Source: Actinomycetes bacterium (GTDB lineage Bacteria; Actinomycetota; Actinomycetes; Actinomycetales; Micrococcaceae). Taken from it: a DNA stretch of 37,583 nucleotides. The notes under the pieces are model-generated. The model worked only from the letters and a program-made list of their open reading frames with translations, was not told the origin of the DNA and did no database searches. Position 1 is the stretch's first letter. Every line of letters starts with the position of its first letter. Made by a program: the position numbers and the translations under genes. Of this stretch, positions 1-8,331 are shown piece by piece. Where the stretch lies: positions 1-37,583 of the forward strand of contig JAFAAV010000044.1 of NCBI GenBank assembly GCA_023426375.1, given 5' to 3'.

Positions 1-11
1 GGGGTTTGTCT

Positions 12-38
12 CCCCGGCCGCCGGGGCGGGGGGGGGGG
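12..38. other. GC-only hairpin followed by an 11-G homopolymer
   Basis: A short inverted repeat, CCCCGG (12-17) and CCGGGG (21-26), is followed by eleven consecutive G residues at 28-38. It may be the end of a terminator belonging to a gene outside the window. A G11 run is also a common site of sequencing-length error. No reading frame crosses it, so no gene depends on it. Confidence 0.4.
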
Positions 39-174
39 CGTCGCCGTTTAACACCCCCGACGTAATGCCCGTGTCTTAAGCGGACTCGCCGCCGGATGAA
101 CGGTAAGTCACACGTGACTCGCTGGTACGTTAACTGTCAATTCGTTGACCCTCTCGAGGAAAGCCACGACCCCC

Positions 175-1722
175 ATGGACACGCTGCAATCAGTTTTGGA
201 TGCCATTCGCGATGTTATTTGGGGGCCTTGGCTCCTGATCCCCCTGCTCTTGGGTGTGGGTGTCTTCATGACCATCCGGCTGCGCGGCATCCAGTTCGTG
301 CTGTTCGGCAAGGCCATGAGCCTGGGCTTCGGGCGTCGCTCCAAACAGAACGGCGAGAAGGGCGAAATCTCCTCGTTCGCCGCGATGTCCACCGCATTAG
401 CCGCGACTGTGGGCACCGGCAACATCGTGGGTGTCGCCGCCGCCATCTTCATCGGCGGCCCGGGCGCCCTGTTCTGGATGTGGATCACCGCCCTGTTCGG
501 CATGGCGTCCAAGTACGCGGAGTGCTTCCTGGGCGTTCGATTCCGCACGCGGGATTCATCCGGCCAGCTCACGGGTGGACCGCAGGTCTACCTGGTGCGC
601 GGTATTCCCAATAAGTTCGGCCGCTTCCTGTCCCTGATGTTCGCCGTGTGCTGCGTGGTGGCGACCTTCGGCATCGGCAACATGACGCAGGGCAACGCGA
701 TCGCCAGCAACCTGGAGCACACCTTCTCGGTCCCGCCGATCCTCACCGCCGTGGTGTTGGCCATCGCAACGGGCCTCGCACTGTTGGGCGGTATCCAGTC
801 CATCGCCAAGGTCACCACTCTGATGGTGCCCCTGATGATCGTCTTGTACATCGTGTCGGGCCTGTACATCATCGGCGTTAATTTCCAGGGCATTCCGGAG
901 GCCTTCCGGTTGATCTTCACCGGCGCGTTCACTCCCATGGGTGCCACCGGCGGCTTCGTGGGTTCCACCATCATGATGGCCATTCAAATGGGTGCCGCCC
1001 GCTCGCTGTTCTCCAACGAGTCCGGTATGGGCACCGCGTCCATCGCAGCATCCGTGGCCCAGACCAACCACCCGGTGCGTCAGGGCCTGGTCTCCATGAC
1101 CCAGACCTTCGTGGACACCCTGGTGGTTATTTCGATCACCGGATTCGTCATCCTCACCACCGGCGTGTGGGATCAGGGTGACCCCGGCACGATGACCTCC
1201 ATCGCCTTCTCCACCGGCCTACCCGGTGAATGGGGCGGGATCGTGGTGACCATTTGCCTGGTGCTGCTGGGTTACTCGACGGTGCTCGGCTGGGCCTACT
1301 ACGGCGAGCGCAACATGGAGCGCCTGGCCGGTTACAAAGCGGCTGCCATCTACCGTGTGTTGTTCTCCATCGCAGCCGGTTTGGGTGCCCTGGCCCCGTT
1401 GACACTCGTGTGGTCCTTCTCGGACATCATGAACGGGCTCATGGCCATCCCCAACCTGATCGGATTGGTGATCCTGTCCGGCCTGGTGGTCCGCGAAACC
1501 CGGCTCTACCTCAAGCACGATCCGCATTTCACGGCGACCACCGACGAGATCGACCGGTTCATGGGTGAGCACCCGGGCGCGTTGGACGCGCAGATCGACC
1601 ACACGGTGGATCTGACAGCGGAACAGCCCGCGCTGTCCGAAACCGGTTCCATCCCGATCGTCAAGACTGACGACTCGCAGAGTTCTTCCAACCGACCGGA
1701 CACTGCTTCGTCCACCAAGTAA
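175..1722 (+). CDS. Sodium:alanine/glycine symporter, AGCS family (copy 1)
   Basis: An integral membrane protein that should import alanine or glycine with sodium. The AGCS signature GGPGALFWMWITALFG lies near residues 94-109, preceded by the conserved GTGNIVG loop; the conserved segments GNMTQGN, SNESGMG, HPVRQGL and GWAYYGER follow. About eleven hydrophobic segments are visible. The protein is 515 aa, slightly long for the family because of a roughly 60-residue hydrophilic Ser/Thr/Asp-rich C-terminal tail. I chose ATG 175 because GAGGAAAG (156-163) is a good ribosome-binding site and because the mature N-terminus then aligns with the second AGCS protein at 4373-5818; an in-frame TTG at 145 has no such site. 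A bidirectional terminator follows. Family assignment is firm; the exact amino acid transported is inferred. Confidence 0.93.
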   Translation: MDTLQSVLDAIRDVIWGPWLLIPLLLGVGVFMTIRLRGIQFVLFGKAMSLGFGRRSKQNGEKGEISSFAAMSTALAATVGTGNIVGVAAAIFIGGPGALFWMWITALFGMASKYAECFLGVRFRTRDSSGQLTGGPQVYLVRGIPNKFGRFLSLMFAVCCVVATFGIGNMTQGNAIASNLEHTFSVPPILTAVVLAIATGLALLGGIQSIAKVTTLMVPLMIVLYIVSGLYIIGVNFQGIPEAFRLIFTGAFTPMGATGGFVGSTIMMAIQMGAARSLFSNESGMGTASIAASVAQTNHPVRQGLVSMTQTFVDTLVVISITGFVILTTGVWDQGDPGTMTSIAFSTGLPGEWGGIVVTICLVLLGYSTVLGWAYYGERNMERLAGYKAAAIYRVLFSIAAGLGALAPLTLVWSFSDIMNGLMAIPNLIGLVILSGLVVRETRLYLKHDPHFTATTDEIDRFMGEHPGALDAQIDHTVDLTAEQPALSETGSIPIVKTDDSQSSSNRPDTASSTK

Positions 1723-1746
1723 CGGCAGACCCTGCCGGACGCAGGA

Positions 1747-1790
1747 AAAGCGGCGGGTACCCGGGGATGACCCCGAGTACCCGCCGCTTT
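1747..1790. terminator. Bidirectional intrinsic terminator between AGCS copy 1 and the mutarotase gene
   Basis: A 14-bp perfect stem (1747-1760 with 1777-1790) is capped by a further CGGGG/CCCCG stem and an ATGA loop. The stem begins with AAA and ends with TTT followed by CTTCTT, so it can end transcription from both convergent genes. Confidence 0.9.
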
Positions 1791-1817
1791 CTTCTTAGCC
1801 CGTGTGTCCGTTCTGTT

Positions 1818-2672
1818 TCAGGCCCCGCGACTCACCGACAGCTGCTGGGTCATCGTGTGGGATTCTCCCGCCTCCAAGCGGACGGCGTTGTCGAGCACGT
1901 TGGCGGTTTCCACGCAGACCATGGACTGCCACTCGTCATCCGCGAAGTCGTCCATGGCCTTGGACTTCTCGGTCCATGGGTTCCACACCACAGTGTTGGC
2001 CGAGCCCTCTTTGGCCACGGTGATGGTGCGGGCCAGGGCTGGATCCTTCACCTGCATGGCGCCCTCGGAATAGTAGACGCGGTCGGTTTCATCCGTAATG
2101 GCGATGGGTCCCGACTGCTCTTGATCCTGCTGGGCGACCTTGTCGAAGTACCGCGCGCCATCCAGTCCCTCGATGCTGATGCGCTGGGAATCACCCACCG
2201 ACAAGTAGGTGTGCAGCGCTTCTTCAAATTCGAAGGCCGTAGAGCCGGTGTTCGTCACGGTCAGCGACATGGTCAGTTTGGCCCCGAAATCCACGGTGTA
2301 CACGGCGCGGAACTTGTGCGGGAACGCACCGCGCAGCTGACGGTCGATGTCCTCGTGGGTGAGGATGAAGCGTGCGGTGGCGGCAGCGGCGTCGTCGTAG
2401 TTGCGAATCCTGTCCGCAAGCTTCCAGTCGGTAATGCGCGCGAAACCGTGGGCGGGCTTCACATCGCCCGAGCGGCCGGGGCCGAACCACGGGAAGCAGA
2501 TGGGCACGCCGCCACGGATGGGCTCCCCCACGCTGTCCTTGGCCTGGGACGAGACCCACAGCACCGGGTCGAAACCGGTGGGCGCCCAGGACATCACGTG
2601 CGCACCGTAGGTGCGGACCGTGCCGGAACCGGACGGGCAGAAAAGGGTCAGGGGCGCGGGAAGTCGAGTCAT
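1818..2672 (-). CDS. D-hexose-6-phosphate mutarotase / aldose-1-epimerase family protein
   Basis: A 284-aa soluble protein of the YeaD-like branch of the aldose-1-epimerase family, expected to interconvert the alpha and beta anomers of glucose-6-phosphate or a related sugar phosphate. Visible family motifs are GGVPICFPWFGP (near residues 54-65), HGFAR with the probable catalytic His75, EEALHTYL with the second conserved His154, WNPWTEK, and CVETANV with the probable general base Glu255. Length is normal for this branch (about 270-300 aa). The ATG follows a TAAGCT box by six nucleotides on the minus strand and lacks a Shine-Dalgarno sequence, so a leaderless mRNA is likely. It converges on the AGCS gene and is separated from cycA by about 50 bp. 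Family call is strong; substrate phosphate preference is inferred. Confidence 0.9.
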   Translation of the reverse strand: MTRLPAPLTLFCPSGSGTVRTYGAHVMSWAPTGFDPVLWVSSQAKDSVGEPIRGGVPICFPWFGPGRSGDVKPAHGFARITDWKLADRIRNYDDAAAATARFILTHEDIDRQLRGAFPHKFRAVYTVDFGAKLTMSLTVTNTGSTAFEFEEALHTYLSVGDSQRISIEGLDGARYFDKVAQQDQEQSGPIAITDETDRVYYSEGAMQVKDPALARTITVAKEGSANTVVWNPWTEKSKAMDDFADDEWQSMVCVETANVLDNAVRLEAGESHTMTQQLSVSRGA

Positions 2673-2678
2673 ACCCCC

Positions 2679-2684
2679 AGCTTA
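2679..2684 (-). promoter_or_regulatory. Candidate -10 box for a leaderless mutarotase transcript
   Basis: TAAGCT on the minus strand ends six nucleotides before the ATG at 2672, the usual spacing for actinobacterial leaderless genes. No convincing -35 hexamer is seen. Confidence 0.45.
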
Positions 2685-2724
2685 GGCACTGGTCAGCACC
2701 GGGAGGCTCAGCGGAAACGAAAAA

Positions 2725-4182
2725 TTATCGTTCCAGCTCGGCGTGATCGACCGGCTTCTCCATTTCCGCCTTGAACCACTCGAAGGCTTGCTTGTGAGTT
2801 GCCGTGCGGCGTACGAAGGCCCACGCGATACCTAAACCGCCCAACCAGATGGGCAGGGATACCAGGCCGGCAGCGGTTTCCGGCTCGGTGGTCAACGTCC
2901 AGACCACGAACGCGAAGAACGCCAGCACCGCGGCGCACATGAACAGTCCGCCGGGCATTTTGTACTCGGACTGCGCGTGACGTTGCGGATGCTTGCGGCG
3001 GTAGCAGATGTAGGACACCAGGATCATGGACCACACGAACATAAACAGTTGCGCGGCCACGGTGGTGATCAGCGTGAAGGCCGCGATGATCGAGTCACCC
3101 GCGTAGAGCACCGGGATGGTCAGCAACAACACGAGCGCGGTGAAACCGAGTGCACGGGCGGGCACACCCGCCTTGCTCAGGTGACGGAAGAAACGGGGTG
3201 CGCTGCCCTCTGCAGAGAGGCCGAACATCATGCGGGAGGTGGAAAACACGCCGGCGTTGGCGGAGGACATCGCGGAGGTCAGCACCACGAAGTTCACCAC
3301 GGAGGCAGCACCGGCCAAGCCCACCAACGAGAACATGGACACGAACGGAGACTGTTCCGGGTCCACCGAGCTCCACGGGGTGACCATAAGGATGGCCAGC
3401 AAAGCACCTACGTAGAAGATCAGGATTCGCACGGGCACGGAGTTAATGGCGCGGGGCAGGGTCTTGCGGGGGTTGCGTGCCTCAGCCGCAGTGGTTCCCA
3501 CGAGTTCCAAGCCGACGAAGGCGAATACTGCGATCTGGAATCCGGCCACGACACCCATGGCGCCGTTGGGGAACCAGCCGCCGTCGTTCCAGAGGTTGGA
3601 TACCTGCGCCACGTGACCGTCCGGGGAAGTGAACCGGGTGGCCACCATGACCACACCAACCACGATCAAGGACACGATGGCCACGATTTTGATCAGCGCG
3701 AACCAGAATTCCATCTCGCCGAAGTTCTTCACGCTCGCCACGTTGAGGATGAAGATCACGGCGACCACGGCCAGTGTGGGCAACCACAGGGGGACCTCCG
3801 CCCACCAGAACTGGACGTACGCGGTAATCGCCACGAGCTCGGCCACCGCGGTGACCACCCAGCAGAACCAATAGGACCAGCCAACAAAGAACCCTGCCCA
3901 CGGCCCCACGAGGTCCGCGGCGAAATCCGCGAACGTCTTGTAATGCAGGTTGGACAGCAACAGCTCGCCCATGGCCCGCATGACGAAGAACAAGAAGAAC
4001 CCGATGATCATGTACACGAACACCACGGAGGGCCCAGCCAGGGAAATGGTCCGCCCGGAACCCATGAACAGGCCCGTGCCGATCGCACCACCGATCGCGA
4101 TCAGCTGGATGTGGCGGTTACTGAGACCTCGGCTGAGGCCGGGTCGGGTGTGGGAGGTTTCTACCACGCGCTCGTGAGTCAT
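2725..4182 (-). CDS. cycA: D-serine/D-alanine/glycine permease, APC superfamily
   Basis: A 485-aa cytoplasmic-membrane permease with about twelve hydrophobic segments, expected to import glycine, D-alanine, D-serine and related amino acids by proton symport. The sequence closely follows E. coli CycA as I remember it along most of its length: NRHIQLIAIGGAIGTGLFMG at the first helix, VFVYMIIGFFLFFVMRAMGE, the central WNDGGWFPNG segment, FVGLELVGTTAAE, TPWSSVDPEQSPFV, and YKMPGG near the C-terminus. Length is normal. The ATG lies eight nucleotides after a TACCCT box on the minus strand and lacks a close ribosome-binding site, so a leaderless start is possible. Its neighbour upstream on the same strand is the second AGCS symporter. 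Related aromatic or branched-chain permeases are the main alternative, but the CycA-specific segments make that less likely. Confidence 0.9.
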   Translation of the reverse strand: MTHERVVETSHTRPGLSRGLSNRHIQLIAIGGAIGTGLFMGSGRTISLAGPSVVFVYMIIGFFLFFVMRAMGELLLSNLHYKTFADFAADLVGPWAGFFVGWSYWFCWVVTAVAELVAITAYVQFWWAEVPLWLPTLAVVAVIFILNVASVKNFGEMEFWFALIKIVAIVSLIVVGVVMVATRFTSPDGHVAQVSNLWNDGGWFPNGAMGVVAGFQIAVFAFVGLELVGTTAAEARNPRKTLPRAINSVPVRILIFYVGALLAILMVTPWSSVDPEQSPFVSMFSLVGLAGAASVVNFVVLTSAMSSANAGVFSTSRMMFGLSAEGSAPRFFRHLSKAGVPARALGFTALVLLLTIPVLYAGDSIIAAFTLITTVAAQLFMFVWSMILVSYICYRRKHPQRHAQSEYKMPGGLFMCAAVLAFFAFVVWTLTTEPETAAGLVSLPIWLGGLGIAWAFVRRTATHKQAFEWFKAEMEKPVDHAELER

Positions 4183-4190
4183 AACGTCAG

Positions 4191-4196
4191 AGGGTA
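4191..4196 (-). promoter_or_regulatory. Candidate -10 box for cycA
   Basis: TACCCT on the minus strand lies eight nucleotides before the cycA ATG (4182), compatible with a leaderless or nearly leaderless transcript. There is no clear -35 element. Confidence 0.35.
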
Positions 4197-4263
4197 CTCC
4201 TCACCACGGCCTGGCCAGTACCGACGTGGAACCCCCGCGGGAATCGAACGATTCTCGGCACGG

Positions 4264-4298
4264 CTAAGGCCCCCAGATTCGGAATCCGGGGGCCTTAG
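4264..4298 (-). terminator. Very stable hairpin downstream of AGCS copy 2
   Basis: A 16-bp stem (CTAAGGCCCCC arm with its complement) closes a three-nucleotide loop, with one A-C mismatch read on the plus strand that becomes a G-U wobble on the minus-strand RNA. It sits about 75 nt after the AGCS stop and 80 nt before cycA. There is no run of T after it on either strand, so it is either an atypical terminator or an mRNA-stabilising or processing structure. An adjoining GAATCGAACGATTC palindrome (4241-4254) resembles a tRNA end but does not fold as one. Confidence 0.6.
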
Positions 4299-4372
4299 TG
4301 CCAACTGACCAAGCTCAGTCTGTGCAATCAGTTCACAGTGCGAAATTCACTGTGCGAACTGCTGCCGAGTCA

Positions 4373-5818
4373 TCAGCGGTTCGTGTGCTCGTACGTGTCG
4401 ATACCGCCGTCGTGGTCCTTCATGAACGTGTCCACCTCTCCCCTGGTAGCTCGCAGCTTGGGATCGTTGCGCAAATAGTGCTTGGTCTCGCGAGCGATCA
4501 GACCGGACAGAATCAGCAGACCCAATAGGTTGGGCAGTGCCATCAAGCCGTTCATAACATCCGCGAAAGTCCAGACGAGAGCCAACGGAACTGTGGCACC
4601 AATGAACACGATGATCGAGAAGAACACGCGGTAGGGCATCACTGCGCGGCGGCCGAAGAGTCGCTCCATGCAACGCTCGCCGTAGTAGGCCCAACCCAGA
4701 ATGGTCGAGTACGCGAAGAGCACCAGGCCCACGGTGACGATCAGGTGGCCCCACGCGCCGGGCAGGCCGTGGGTAAACGCCTCGCCGGTCATGGTCGCTG
4801 CGCTGTCGCTGCCCTGGTCCCACACGCCGGTGGTTACGATGACCAGACCGGTGCAGGACACCACGATGATCGTGTCGATGAAGGTCTGAGTCATGGAAAC
4901 CAGCCCCTGACGCACCGGGTGGGTGGTCTGAGCTGCAGCGGCCGCGATGGCCGCAGAGCCCATACCCGACTCGTTGGAGAAGATACCGCGGGCAACACCC
5001 ATCTGGACAGCCAGAATGATGGCCGAACCGGCGAAGCCACCCACTGCGGAGGTGCCGCTAAAGGCATCACTAAAGATCTGGCCGAAAGCAGCCGGAACAG
5101 CATCCACGTTGACGATCAGAATGTACAGGGCACCCAGCACGTAAAAGATGATCATGATGGGAACCAGGCCGGCGGTGACCTTACCGATGGACTTAATGCC
5201 ACCTACCAGGACCAGCAAAGTCAGAACGGCCAACACCAGGCCGGTGATCCACACGGGCACACCGAATGAGGATTCAACGTTCGCGGAGATCGAGTTGCCC
5301 TGCGTCATATTGCCGATACCGAAGGAAGCCAGCACCGCGGCGATGGCGAAAAACAGTGACAGGAACGTACCGAAACCGTTGGGAATGCCGCGCTTCAAGT
5401 AGTACTGCGGGCCGCCCGAGATCTCGCCGGCGGCGTCACGCGTACGGAATCGAACGCCCAGGAAGGCCTCGGAGTACTTGGAGGCCATGCCCACCACGCC
5501 GGTGACCCACATCCAGAACAGCGCGCCGGGGCCACCAATGGCGATAGCCGTGGCGACACCCACGATGTTGCCCGTACCCACGGTCGCCGCGAGAGCAGTG
5601 GTCAAGGCCTGGAACTGTGAGACGTCGCCGCCCAGGGCGTCCTTGTCCTTGCGTTCGAACAGCGCGAGCCGCAGCGCGGGGATCAGCTTGAACAGCTGGA
5701 TACCGCCAAGTCGGACGGTCAGATAAGCACCAGTTCCCAAGAGCAGAGGGATAAGGAACCACGGTCCCCAAATGAAGGTGCTGGCCGAATCCAGCGCATT
5801 AGTGAGTGAATCAGTCAT
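4373..5818 (-). CDS. Sodium:alanine/glycine symporter, AGCS family (copy 2)
   Basis: A 481-aa membrane symporter and paralogue of the protein at 175-1722. The AGCS signature GGPGALFWMWVTGVVG is present, as are GTGNIVG, RFRTRDAAGEISGGPQYYL, GNMTQGN, SNESGMG, HPVRQGL and WAYYGER, spread over about eleven hydrophobic segments. It lacks the long Ser/Thr tail of copy 1, ending shortly after the GEVDTFMKDH segment. I start it at 5818 because AGAGG precedes this ATG by seven nucleotides and the N-terminus MTDSLTNALDSAS aligns with the MDTLQSVLDA start of copy 1; the open frame extends 28 codons further without support. Expected function is sodium-driven import of alanine or glycine. Having two copies around cycA suggests specialised uptake of alanine, glycine and their D-forms, which is an inference. 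Confidence 0.92.
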   Translation of the reverse strand: MTDSLTNALDSASTFIWGPWFLIPLLLGTGAYLTVRLGGIQLFKLIPALRLALFERKDKDALGGDVSQFQALTTALAATVGTGNIVGVATAIAIGGPGALFWMWVTGVVGMASKYSEAFLGVRFRTRDAAGEISGGPQYYLKRGIPNGFGTFLSLFFAIAAVLASFGIGNMTQGNSISANVESSFGVPVWITGLVLAVLTLLVLVGGIKSIGKVTAGLVPIMIIFYVLGALYILIVNVDAVPAAFGQIFSDAFSGTSAVGGFAGSAIILAVQMGVARGIFSNESGMGSAAIAAAAAQTTHPVRQGLVSMTQTFIDTIIVVSCTGLVIVTTGVWDQGSDSAATMTGEAFTHGLPGAWGHLIVTVGLVLFAYSTILGWAYYGERCMERLFGRRAVMPYRVFFSIIVFIGATVPLALVWTFADVMNGLMALPNLLGLLILSGLIARETKHYLRNDPKLRATRGEVDTFMKDHDGGIDTYEHTNR

Positions 5819-5977
5819 AGAGAAGCCTCTGATCGTGAGGTGGGATCTGCGATACGTCACTGAAATGTGAGCTGTATCTCGTTGGGTGGAATTGAACCAC
5901 ATTCACGGTCACTCACCAGGTAACGACTGTTCCCGGGTTGGTTGTGTCGACTTCGTAGCTTGCTTAGCGGGCATTTT

Positions 5978-6018
5978 GAAAGACGACGACGCTCGCGCGA
6001 GCGGCGTCGTCGTCTTTC
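5978..6018 (-). terminator. Intrinsic terminator of the Bcr/CflA-type MFS gene
   Basis: A 15-bp perfect stem (5978-5992 with 6004-6018) has an inner self-complementary CGCTCGCGCGAGCG section. On the minus strand the stem ends in TCTTTC followed by AAAATG. It begins 18 nt past the stop codon of the MFS gene. Confidence 0.8.
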
Positions 6019-6035
6019 GTGGATCTGTAGGTGCG

Positions 6036-7265
6036 TTACTTTCGGGCGGCGAGAACCGCGCCGAGTGCGACGAGCGCGCACGCGGCCATCGTGATCACCA
6101 TGGGAACCGCGGAGTGGTCCCCGGCAAGACCGGACAGTGGCGAGACGATGCCGCCCAAGATGAATTGGGACATGCCGACCACCGCGGAGCCGGTGCCGGA
6201 GAGGCCGTGAGCGTGTGCGCGTTGCTGAGCCAGGGCCACCGCGTTGCCGAAAATGAAGCCGATGCAGGACTGCATGAGGAACAGCAGGATCAGGGTGGGC
6301 ATACCCACCACGCCCAGCAGCACCAGGATCATATTGAGGCACGCGGTCACGCTCATGCCCGTCACGCCCATGAGCAGGAGCGCGCGCGGTTCATGGTTCT
6401 TGACGAGCTTGGTGTTGAGCGTGGCGGTGACGATCGCGCCGGCGGCGTTGACGGCGAAAATCACCGAGTACGCGAGGGCGCTGTAGCCCATGACGTTCTG
6501 GATCACGAAGGAGGACGCCGAGACGTAGGCGAACAACGAACCGAAACCGAACGCGAAGGCCATGGCGTAGAGCGTGAAGCGGCGGTCCTTCACGACCGTG
6601 ACCGCGTTGCGCACGATGCGACCCAGGCCGCCTTGCGAGCGCCGTGCCTTGGGTAGCGTTTCCGGGATAACGAACACAGAGCACGCGAGCATCAACAGCC
6701 CGAAGCCCGTGAGCAACCAGAACACGGCCTGCCACTGGGCCACCGTGGCAATCACACCGCCCAACAAGGGTGCGATCACCGGCGCGAGTGAGGTGATGAG
6801 CGCCAGGACGGAGTAGAGCTGCGCGGCCGTACGACCCGAGGTCATGTCCGACACCATCGCGCGCGCAATCACCACTCCGGCGGCACCGGCAATACCTTGG
6901 ATTCCGCGCAGGACCAGGACCATTTCAATGGACGTAGCGAAGGCGATGCCCACTGACGCCACCACGAACAAGGCGTTGCCGGCGACCATGAGCTTGTGCC
7001 GCCCCAGCACGTCGGACAACGGACCCAGCACGAACTGGCCCAGCGCGATGCCGATCATGTAGGTGGTCAGAGTGAGCTGAACGAGCGACGCGGTCGACTC
7101 GAAGTACTGACCCATATCCGGCATGGACGCGAGGTACACATCCGTGGCCATGGGGCTGACTGCGGAAAGGATGCCCAGCGCACCGATCAGCACCACACGA
7201 TCCACCCGCGGGTTCAACGCCAAACGGCTCCGGAACGGATGAGACTCGGCGGAACTCTGACTCAT
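6036..7265 (-). CDS. MFS drug-resistance transporter, Bcr/CflA family
   Basis: A 409-aa transporter with twelve hydrophobic segments. It carries the MFS motif A between helices 2 and 3 (GPLSDVLGRHKLMVAG), the MATDVYLASMPDM segment typical of the Bcr/CflA branch at helix 1, and a RGIQGIAGAAG-type motif in helix 4, all usual in proton-driven drug exporters. The start at 7265 gives MSQSSAESH and follows GAGGAGCAGGA with good spacing; the frame continues 27 codons upstream without a better site. It is divergent from trmB, so the 148-bp gap between them should carry both promoters. Substrates (bicyclomycin, sulfonamides or others) cannot be read from the sequence. Confidence 0.88.
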   Translation of the reverse strand: MSQSSAESHPFRSRLALNPRVDRVVLIGALGILSAVSPMATDVYLASMPDMGQYFESTASLVQLTLTTYMIGIALGQFVLGPLSDVLGRHKLMVAGNALFVVASVGIAFATSIEMVLVLRGIQGIAGAAGVVIARAMVSDMTSGRTAAQLYSVLALITSLAPVIAPLLGGVIATVAQWQAVFWLLTGFGLLMLACSVFVIPETLPKARRSQGGLGRIVRNAVTVVKDRRFTLYAMAFAFGFGSLFAYVSASSFVIQNVMGYSALAYSVIFAVNAAGAIVTATLNTKLVKNHEPRALLLMGVTGMSVTACLNMILVLLGVVGMPTLILLFLMQSCIGFIFGNAVALAQQRAHAHGLSGTGSAVVGMSQFILGGIVSPLSGLAGDHSAVPMVITMAACALVALGAVLAARK

Positions 7266-7399
7266 GGGTGTCCTGCTCCTCTGGGTGGCGCGCCGCTTTG
7301 AGTGGTGCCCAGCGTTGTTCTGGGTGTCGAGGCTGTCGTGGGCCACTCAATGCTAGGGCCTCACCGATTGTTCGTGGGCCAACATGTCACTCGGGGACT

Positions 7400-7405
7400 T
7401 AGGAT
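7400..7405 (+). promoter_or_regulatory. Candidate -10 box for trmB
   Basis: TAGGAT lies eight nucleotides before ATG 7414. It also contains AGGA, which could act as a weak ribosome-binding site if transcription began upstream. Either reading favours 7414 over the upstream in-frame ATG at 7384. Confidence 0.4.
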
Positions 7406-7413
7406 GTTCAACG

Positions 7414-8208
7414 ATGAACTCCAGCAACGATTCCTCCCAGTCCCCCGATTCACAGACCTCTGGCGAGCGCCCGGTCTTCCACAAGCAGCCGTACTCGTTC
7501 GTGCGCCGCGGGGATCGCCTCTCCCCCAAGCGCCAGAAGGCGTGGGACGAATACGCATCACAGTGGGTTCTGGATATTCCTCGCGTTATGACGGATACCT
7601 CCGTGGATCCATCTTTCCGACTGGACCACGAGGCGCTGTTCGGTCGCAAGGCGCCGTTGGTCGTGGAGATCGGTTCGGGCCTGGGTGAGGCGATCGTCAA
7701 TCACGCGCTGGCACATCCCGAGCTGGACCATTTGGCCGTGGAGGTCTACAAGCCTGGTATCGCGGACTTGCTGATGAAGGCATCCCAGGCGGGGGTAACC
7801 AATGTTCGGGTTGCACAGGCGAATGCCCCCGAGGTGCTCGAGCACATGCTGGAACCCGGCTCGGTTCATGAACTGTGGGTGTTTTTCCCGGATCCCTGGC
7901 ACAAGACCCGTCACCACAAGCGTCGTTTGGTGTCCCCGCGCTTCGCCGGACTCGCCGCCCGCGTGCTGGAACAGGGTGGACTGTGGCGCTTGGCCACCGA
8001 CTGGCAGGAGTACGCGGTGGTCATGCGCGAGGTCCTCGACGGCGCCTCCGCCGACTTCGAGAACGTCAACCCCGGCCCCGCTGCCACCGACGAGAACCCC
8101 GAACAGGGCTGGGCTCCCCGCTGGGACGGCCGCATCCTCACGAGCTTCGAGCGTAAGGCCACTGAGGCCGGGCGGATTCCGAGGGACCTGACGTACCGCC
8201 GTCGGTGA
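7414..8208 (+). CDS. trmB: tRNA (guanine-N7-)-methyltransferase
   Basis: A 264-aa SAM-dependent enzyme that makes 7-methylguanosine at position 46 of tRNAs in the cytoplasm. It has the SAM-binding motif EIGSGLGE, the family hallmark FPDPWHKTRHHKRRL, then GGLWRLATDWQEY and GRILTSFERK near the C-terminus, all in the expected order. The N-terminal 30 residues are Ser/Asp-rich and poorly conserved. The start is uncertain: ATG 7414 lies just after AGGAT, whereas ATG 7384 would add ten residues and has no ribosome-binding site. It is divergent from the MFS exporter; an elaborate hairpin begins 38 nt after its stop codon and may be its terminator. Confidence 0.93.
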   Translation: MNSSNDSSQSPDSQTSGERPVFHKQPYSFVRRGDRLSPKRQKAWDEYASQWVLDIPRVMTDTSVDPSFRLDHEALFGRKAPLVVEIGSGLGEAIVNHALAHPELDHLAVEVYKPGIADLLMKASQAGVTNVRVAQANAPEVLEHMLEPGSVHELWVFFPDPWHKTRHHKRRLVSPRFAGLAARVLEQGGLWRLATDWQEYAVVMREVLDGASADFENVNPGPAATDENPEQGWAPRWDGRILTSFERKATEAGRIPRDLTYRRR

Positions 8209-8246
8209 CGGGGATCCGATCAAGGCTTGCAAGAACCTCTTTCAAC

Positions 8247-8306
8247 ACCTCATGTGTCGCTGGAACCTTTTGACGCCATGAAGAGGGTTCCAACGACGCT
8301 TGAGGT
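8247..8306. repeat. Three-part hairpin, copy 1, between trmB and the PASTA island
   Basis: The outer stem ACCTCA/TGAGGT (6 bp), a 3-nt internal loop and an inner 12-bp stem (8256-8267 with 8286-8297, one C-A mismatch) enclose an 18-nt loop. A hairpin with the same plan and the same GAACCTT...GGGTTC core occurs at 10463-10518, after the PASTA lipoprotein gene. Each copy follows a stop codon, so they may be related terminators, or copies of a small dispersed repeat that bounds the island. Confidence 0.7.
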
Positions 8307-8331
8307 GCGCCCAAAGGTGCTTATGACCCAT

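Noticed and set aside
2977..4308. 443-aa open frame on the plus strand opposite cycA
   Set aside because: His/Gln/Gly/Asp-rich composition with no domain; it is the mirror of a high-GC gene. CycA on the other strand matches a known family along its full length.
4231..4330. A functional tRNA on the minus strand
   Set aside because: The T-arm-like part folds as a 4-nt-loop palindrome, not a 7-nt T-loop, and no matching acceptor stem exists. Kept only as a possible remnant.
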